From the NCBI GenBank assembly GCA_013298375.1, contig JAAFHM010000142.1, positions 1-10,394 on the forward strand: 10,394 bases of DNA. Reading direction: 5' to 3'. The notes beneath the pieces are model-generated. The model made no database searches and was not told where the DNA came from. It saw only the letters and a program-made list of their open reading frames with translations. Shown piece by piece: positions 7,127 through 10,394 of this stretch. The position numbers and the translations under genes are program-made. The stretch's first letter is position 1, and the number at the start of each line of letters is the position of its first letter. Origin of the DNA: Ignavibacteria bacterium. Lineage in GTDB: Bacteria > Bacteroidota > Ignavibacteria > Kapaibacteriales > UBA4661.

Positions 7127-7798
7127 ATGACAGAAGTACATATTCTCATATTTTTTTGCACGGGTATTTTTCTGTTTTTTATACCTGTACTTTTTCCTAA
7201 AAGTCCAATGGAAAAAACAATCAAGTGGATATTTATCATTGGGATTTTCTTAAACATATTGCTGCTTTTGTTGAAAATTCCTTTGGGCTTTTCATTTGCT
7301 AAAACTCTGCTTAGTTACCCATTTCATAAGGTTTCAACATTCGTCTTGGGTGGGTATTTAACGGTACTAATTGCATCACTCTTTTTCAACAAGAAAACAG
7401 ATGAAGACCCCAATATGAACTCCCTGATTGTGCAAACATCACTGTTGATGGCAACGTATTTCTTCGGAACAGGAATAGGAAAATTTATCGGTTGGAAATC
7501 AATGCTTTCATTTTTTGAATTATCAGGCTACAACTCAAGTTTTCTCATTTTTATTGCCATTGTTGAAATAGGTGGAGCGATTGCATTACTAGTTCCAAGT
7601 ATAAGAAAATATGCGGCACTTCTACTGTTCTGCAATATGATAGGAGCGACATACACGCATTATCACAACTATTTTGTCAGCAATATCCCAGACCCTTTTG
7701 GCAATTCGATTGACTCTCTCAAAATGCAGCCATTTTTAATCCTTATCATTATTGTAGGGTTCGGGCTATTAAAGCAAAAAACAAGTAAAGAGCTTTGA
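7127..7798 (+). CDS. DoxX-like integral membrane protein
   Basis: A 223-residue inner-membrane protein with about six to seven hydrophobic segments (near 5-24, 33-50, 69-87, 107-125, 138-157, 159-178 and 199-217). The C-terminal half carries the pattern typical of DoxX-like small membrane proteins: FFGTGIGKFIGW, then AIVEIGGAIALLVPSIRKYAALLLFCNMIGATYTH. In characterised DoxX relatives the family is linked to membrane redox or quinone chemistry, but many members have no known function. There is no Shine-Dalgarno before the ATG. GC is about 34% over 7141-7620 by hand count, against about 50% in neighbouring secreted-protein genes. Hydrophobic codon use accounts for part of this; recent transfer is possible. 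It lies between two paralogous secreted-protein genes. The N-terminal half, before about residue 100, is not recognised. Confidence 0.8.
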   Translation: MTEVHILIFFCTGIFLFFIPVLFPKSPMEKTIKWIFIIGIFLNILLLLLKIPLGFSFAKTLLSYPFHKVSTFVLGGYLTVLIASLFFNKKTDEDPNMNSLIVQTSLLMATYFFGTGIGKFIGWKSMLSFFELSGYNSSFLIFIAIVEIGGAIALLVPSIRKYAALLLFCNMIGATYTHYHNYFVSNIPDPFGNSIDSLKMQPFLILIIIVGFGLLKQKTSKEL

Positions 7799-7803
7799 CA
7801 AAA

Positions 7804-7842
7804 GCCACAAACGCACAATATGGGGTTTGCTGCAAGTGTGGC
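7804..7842. repeat. Short inverted repeat after the DoxX-like gene
   Basis: GCCACA at 7804-7809 and TGTGGC at 7837-7842 are perfect reverse complements around a 27-base loop. The repeat begins 6 bases after the stop codon. There is no T-run, so it is not a standard terminator. It might stabilise the mRNA 3' end or be the edge of an inserted cassette. The remainder of 7843-7909 is AT-rich with A/C-repeat character and holds no gene. Confidence 0.25.
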
Positions 7843-7909
7843 AGAACAAACAACAAACAACAATGAGCATTAGTTCTTTATTTTCAAGTCAATTTCTTTT
7901 GCAGCCAAT

Positions 7910-8698
7910 ATGAACACCATAATCAAAGCACTTCTTGTTTCTGCCCCATTATTCCTTGCTTCTGAAGCGATACGCGCTCAAACACTCGACACGATTACTA
8001 CGAAAAATCAAAAAATTGTCGTTAAAAATATCGTTCCAATCAAGCACAGTTATGCGGTTTTCTTTACCGACTCCACAGGAAAACGTACATCTTCTTCGGA
8101 CATCTGGGACAGGGAGATCCGTCGCACAAAAAATGCCGCAGGGCAAGAGGTAGTCGAGTTTGAATGGCATTTGTGGCGTAAAGACTCGCTTCTATTCCAA
8201 ACCAAGGGAATATGCGCCTTTCCAAGCCTTGAGCTTCTGGAATACACCAAAATACCTGCGCTTGTGGTAAAAAGTGAAAACGGCAATCTTAATATCAAGA
8301 CACAAACCCGCACGAAAGCTGATACAGCCTTCACAATGCCGTTTGACGGTAAAGCATTTACCTTCCCTATTGATTTGGAGATATTTGGTCTTTTACCAAT
8401 GAAATCAGTAGGGCAGAAATTCAGTATTCCGTTTTACGAGCCGGGAAGCGCGTCGTACAAATACTACACCTGCACAGTAGTAGGCAAAGAACGTTTGCTA
8501 TTGCAGGAAAACGCAGGAATTGATTGTTGGATGTTGCAAATAGAATACGCTCCATTCGGGGGGTACGCTACGTTTTGGATTTCGGAAACGTCGGGCGAAG
8601 TCTTGAAAATGCAGGAGTATGTTCGAGGAAATTATCGCTACAAAATCAAACTTTTTTCGGACAACTCCTTAGAAGCAAAGCGGGTTCCGAGGCAATAA
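7910..8698 (+). CDS. Secreted beta-rich protein of unknown function (paralog of the protein at 6335-7069)
   Basis: A 262-residue exported protein. A signal peptide (IIKALLVSAPLFLASEAIRA) ends near residue 23, before QTLDT. It shares the colinear signature of the protein two genes upstream: GICAFPSLELLEY (100-112) for SICEYPSLKPIF, ADTAFTMP (137-144) for YDTVFTMP, IFGLLPMKSVGQKFSIPFY (158-176) for LLGALPLEKMQPLQFDIY, and FWISETSGEVLKM (222-234) for VYVDVQTRTVLKS. Overall identity is low, so the duplication is old or the copies have diverged strongly. The segment FFTDSTGKRTSSSDIWDREI is not obviously present in the paralog. Neither protein matches a family I can name with confidence; both look like periplasmic or outer-membrane-facing beta proteins. 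There is no Shine-Dalgarno before the ATG. A spacer of 166 bases precedes the thioredoxin gene. Confidence 0.82.
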   Translation: MNTIIKALLVSAPLFLASEAIRAQTLDTITTKNQKIVVKNIVPIKHSYAVFFTDSTGKRTSSSDIWDREIRRTKNAAGQEVVEFEWHLWRKDSLLFQTKGICAFPSLELLEYTKIPALVVKSENGNLNIKTQTRTKADTAFTMPFDGKAFTFPIDLEIFGLLPMKSVGQKFSIPFYEPGSASYKYYTCTVVGKERLLLQENAGIDCWMLQIEYAPFGGYATFWISETSGEVLKMQEYVRGNYRYKIKLFSDNSLEAKRVPRQ

Positions 8699-8864
8699 GA
8701 CTACTTGACATTTTGAGGAATATATTTTTCTTCTTCAAGCCCGCGAGCGTCGGCAATTTTCCTGTGATAGAGTAATGTCTCACACTAAAAAAAACAACAT
8801 TCAATATCCTCAAACCGAACAAATCTATAACCACATTTTTCACAAGATCTTACCCAAATTAACC

Positions 8865-9509
8865 ATGAATATACATCAGCACGCCTTTCGCTTTACCACA
8901 AACATTTTTCTTACAAGTATTTGCATCGGTTTTGGGCTTTTTTCAAACGACTGTCCTGCGCAACAGGAACAACGAAAGAACATCGTTCAAACCTCAAAAA
9001 CGAACAATCTTGGCTCTCCAGAAAAATCAGGCGGTGCAAACGTCTTTACGCTCAAAAGCGTTGGTTCCGCAGAAGGCGGCAAACGTGCTGACTTTGCATG
9101 GGAAGACGGAAAAACTGCCGTCAAACTTTCTGATTTTTCCAAAGGCAAGCCCGTGTTTCTTAACTTTTGGGCAACATGGTGTCCGCCCTGCCGCCGCGAA
9201 CTTCCTGCTATTGTCAAACTTCACAAACAATTAGCCGACAAAGTAGTATTCATTGGTTTAGCGTGCGAGAACGAAGCAAGTACCAAAAAGTCGGCTCCGA
9301 AGGTGAGTTCATTTTTGCAAAAGAATAATATCGGCTACTTGAATATTGTTGGCGACGAAGACGCTATTAACAAAATTTCGGCTGCCTACGGCAATGTAGA
9401 AGTTATTCCGACAACGTTCATCATTGACAATAATGGCGTTATTATTGACAAACTTGTCGGCGATCGCTCGGAAAAAGACTTTTTGGCTGCCTTGAAAAAG
9501 GTCATGTAA
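8865..9509 (+). CDS. TlpA-type periplasmic thioredoxin-fold protein
   Basis: A 214-residue exported thiol-disulfide oxidoreductase of the TlpA/ResA type, which reduces or exchanges disulfides of proteins outside the cytoplasm. The N-terminal hydrophobic stretch (residues 10-27, FTTNIFLTSICIGFGLFS) is a signal peptide or anchor. A low-complexity linker of about 40 residues follows. The thioredoxin fold then begins at about 76, with the active site FWATWCPPCRRELP (C106, C109) and the cis-proline P182 in VEVIPTTFIID. The start at ATG 8865 puts a normal signal sequence at the N-terminus. The open frame extends upstream to an ATG at 8775, adding 30 polar residues in front of it, which is less likely. 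The last codons and stop are duplicated in tandem (see repeat at 9497). It closes the co-directional envelope cluster. A cytochrome-maturation role is possible but nothing nearby supports it. Confidence 0.9.
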   Translation: MNIHQHAFRFTTNIFLTSICIGFGLFSNDCPAQQEQRKNIVQTSKTNNLGSPEKSGGANVFTLKSVGSAEGGKRADFAWEDGKTAVKLSDFSKGKPVFLNFWATWCPPCRRELPAIVKLHKQLADKVVFIGLACENEASTKKSAPKVSSFLQKNNIGYLNIVGDEDAINKISAAYGNVEVIPTTFIIDNNGVIIDKLVGDRSEKDFLAALKKVM

Positions 9510-9520
9510 AAGGTCATGTA
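9497..9520 (+). repeat. 12-bp tandem duplication spanning the thioredoxin-gene stop codon
   Basis: AAAGGTCATGTA occurs twice head-to-tail, at 9497-9508 and 9509-9520. The unit is a multiple of three, so the second copy again reads Lys-Val-Met-stop in the same frame, leaving a backup TAA 12 bases after the first. Only two copies are present. Confidence 0.85.
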
Positions 9521-9534
9521 ATCCGCTTCCAATC

Positions 9535-9542
9535 TATCTTTG
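9535..9542 (+). promoter_or_regulatory. Possible -7 promoter element (TATCTTTG) upstream of the HisKA kinase
   Basis: TATCTTTG is an exact match to the Bacteroidota -7 consensus TAnnTTTG. It sits 24 bases before the ATG at 9567, inside the 57-base gap after the thioredoxin gene, which would give a short leader. No matching TTTG -33 element is seen 17-23 bases upstream, so support is partial. Confidence 0.3.
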
Positions 9543-9566
9543 CTCATTTAGCTTACGCTTCACAGT

Positions 9567-10394
9567 ATGACATTGATTCTCAAATCCCCTCTTACATTTC
9601 TCTCGCTCAAAATTAGCTTTGCAAGTCGCTTGGCTTCATGGTTGGCGCACATAATAGCCCAAAGCGGCATACAATCACAACAGTACAAACAGCTCTACGC
9701 ATGGTTCGGAGCCATGTTCGGAGGTCTATTTCCTATAGGCGCTGTTCTGATTCGATTTGTCCAATTCGGCTCAGAAGCCGCATGGGAAAAGGTATTGCAC
9801 GACCCCTTAATGCTGATTATTATGACCGCTCCTCTTTTTCTCTGCGTCCTTGCGCGGTATGCAGGCAGTCAGCGCGATAAGACGCTAGAGATTTTGACAA
9901 AGTTAAAAATACTGAACACACAACTACAAGAGATAAATGACCAAGTACAGCATCAAATCTCGCTTGCAAACGAACAATCGCAGAATATTGAAATCATCAA
10001 CGTTCAATTAGAAGAAGTAAACACCGAGCTTAGGGAAGCAAATGAGTTCAAAATGAAAATGCTCGGTATTGCCTCACACGACCTCAAAAACCCACTGACC
10101 AACATTATGCTGCAAGCCGAACTCATCACGCGAAAGCCTTCCGATTCTGATAAAACAGTAGAACGCGCCCGCAATATTGTTCAATCCGGAGAGGATATGT
10201 GCCGCTTGATTACTGAACTTCTGGATGCAACAGCATTGTATCTCGGCAAAATTCAGTTGCAATTGGAATCTTGCGATATAGTTCAGCTTCTACAAACAAC
10301 GATTGATTCGTACCAAGTTCAACTGAATGCAAAGCAGCAAAATATCAGTATTCATGCGCCTTCTTCGCTGATTATGCAGTGCGACCCGGCGCGT
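9567..10394 (+). CDS. HisKA-type membrane sensor histidine kinase, N-terminal part (3' end outside window)
   Basis: A reading frame open for 276 codons to the window edge. Two hydrophobic segments (about residues 46-65, FGAMFGGLFPIGAVLIRF, and 79-97, DPLMLIIMTAPLFLCVLAR) place it in the membrane, with only a short loop between them. A glutamine/asparagine-rich coiled coil runs from about 100 to 165 (KLKILNTQLQEINDQVQ...QLEEVNTELREANEFK). It leads straight into the HisKA dimerisation and phospho-acceptor domain with H171 in MLGIASHDLKNPLTNIM, of the HDLKNPL subtype. The catalytic ATPase domain begins near the window end and is cut off. No PAS or large periplasmic sensor domain is present. The start is firm: a TAG lies in frame 18 bases upstream of the ATG. 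No partner regulator is visible. It differs in class from the LytS-type kinase at 2886-4163. Confidence 0.9.
   Translation, partial: MTLILKSPLTFLSLKISFASRLASWLAHIIAQSGIQSQQYKQLYAWFGAMFGGLFPIGAVLIRFVQFGSEAAWEKVLHDPLMLIIMTAPLFLCVLARYAGSQRDKTLEILTKLKILNTQLQEINDQVQHQISLANEQSQNIEIINVQLEEVNTELREANEFKMKMLGIASHDLKNPLTNIMLQAELITRKPSDSDKTVERARNIVQSGEDMCRLITELLDATALYLGKIQLQLESCDIVQLLQTTIDSYQVQLNAKQQNISIHAPSSLIMQCDPAR

Noticed and set aside
7804..7842. The inverted repeat after the DoxX-like gene as an attC site
   Set aside because: The arms do not contain RYYYAAC/GTTRRRY core sites, so it is listed only as an inverted repeat.
8732..8765. GC-rich stretch before a T-run downstream of the second paralog, as a terminator
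   Set aside because: Only a 3-4 base-pair stem can be formed, too weak to call.
9638..9880. 80-codon open frame at 9638-9880 (+)
   Set aside because: It lies in another frame inside the HisKA kinase gene that is open from 9567 to the window end; its arginine/serine-rich translation has no domain.

Overview
The window reads as a stretch of a Bacteroidota/Chlorobiota-like chromosome of roughly mid-40s percent GC. This is an inference from three things: most starts lack a Shine-Dalgarno sequence, the histidine kinases and LytTR regulator are of the type common in that group, and TAnnTTTG-like promoter elements occur. The genus cannot be fixed from the sequence. No tRNA, rRNA, CRISPR array, insertion sequence or transposase was seen.

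Layout. Positions 1-1819 (+) hold the end of a type I restriction-modification locus: the C-terminal part of the HsdM methyltransferase, then a complete HsdS specificity subunit. No hsdR is visible, so it would have to lie upstream of the window. The first target-recognition half of hsdS is much AT-richer than the DNA around it. A 23-codon reading frame and a GC-rich hairpin fill the gap to the next, convergent operon.

Positions 2032-4163 (-) hold a two-gene operon with a 4-base start/stop overlap: a LytS-type membrane histidine kinase (first) and a LytTR response regulator. Divergent from it is a trans-sulfuration enzyme (cystathionine gamma-synthase/beta-lyase family, 4440-5555, +).

Positions 5766-9509 (+) carry five co-directional genes for exported or membrane proteins: a small secreted protein with an FIGxWxGEG motif, two secreted proteins that look like divergent paralogs of each other, an AT-rich DoxX-like membrane protein lying between those paralogs, and a TlpA-type thioredoxin. 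Each is separated by a short spacer, so they could be one transcription unit or several. Together they suggest an envelope function, possibly with a redox component, but no specific pathway can be named. The last gene, from 9567 and running off the window, is a second histidine kinase, of the HisKA class.

Gene-free stretches are all under 300 bases. The largest are 4164-4439 (divergent promoter region) and 5556-5765 (only a weak inverted repeat). No clearly new defence or signalling system was found. The most unusual element is the paralog-DoxX-paralog-TlpA cluster.
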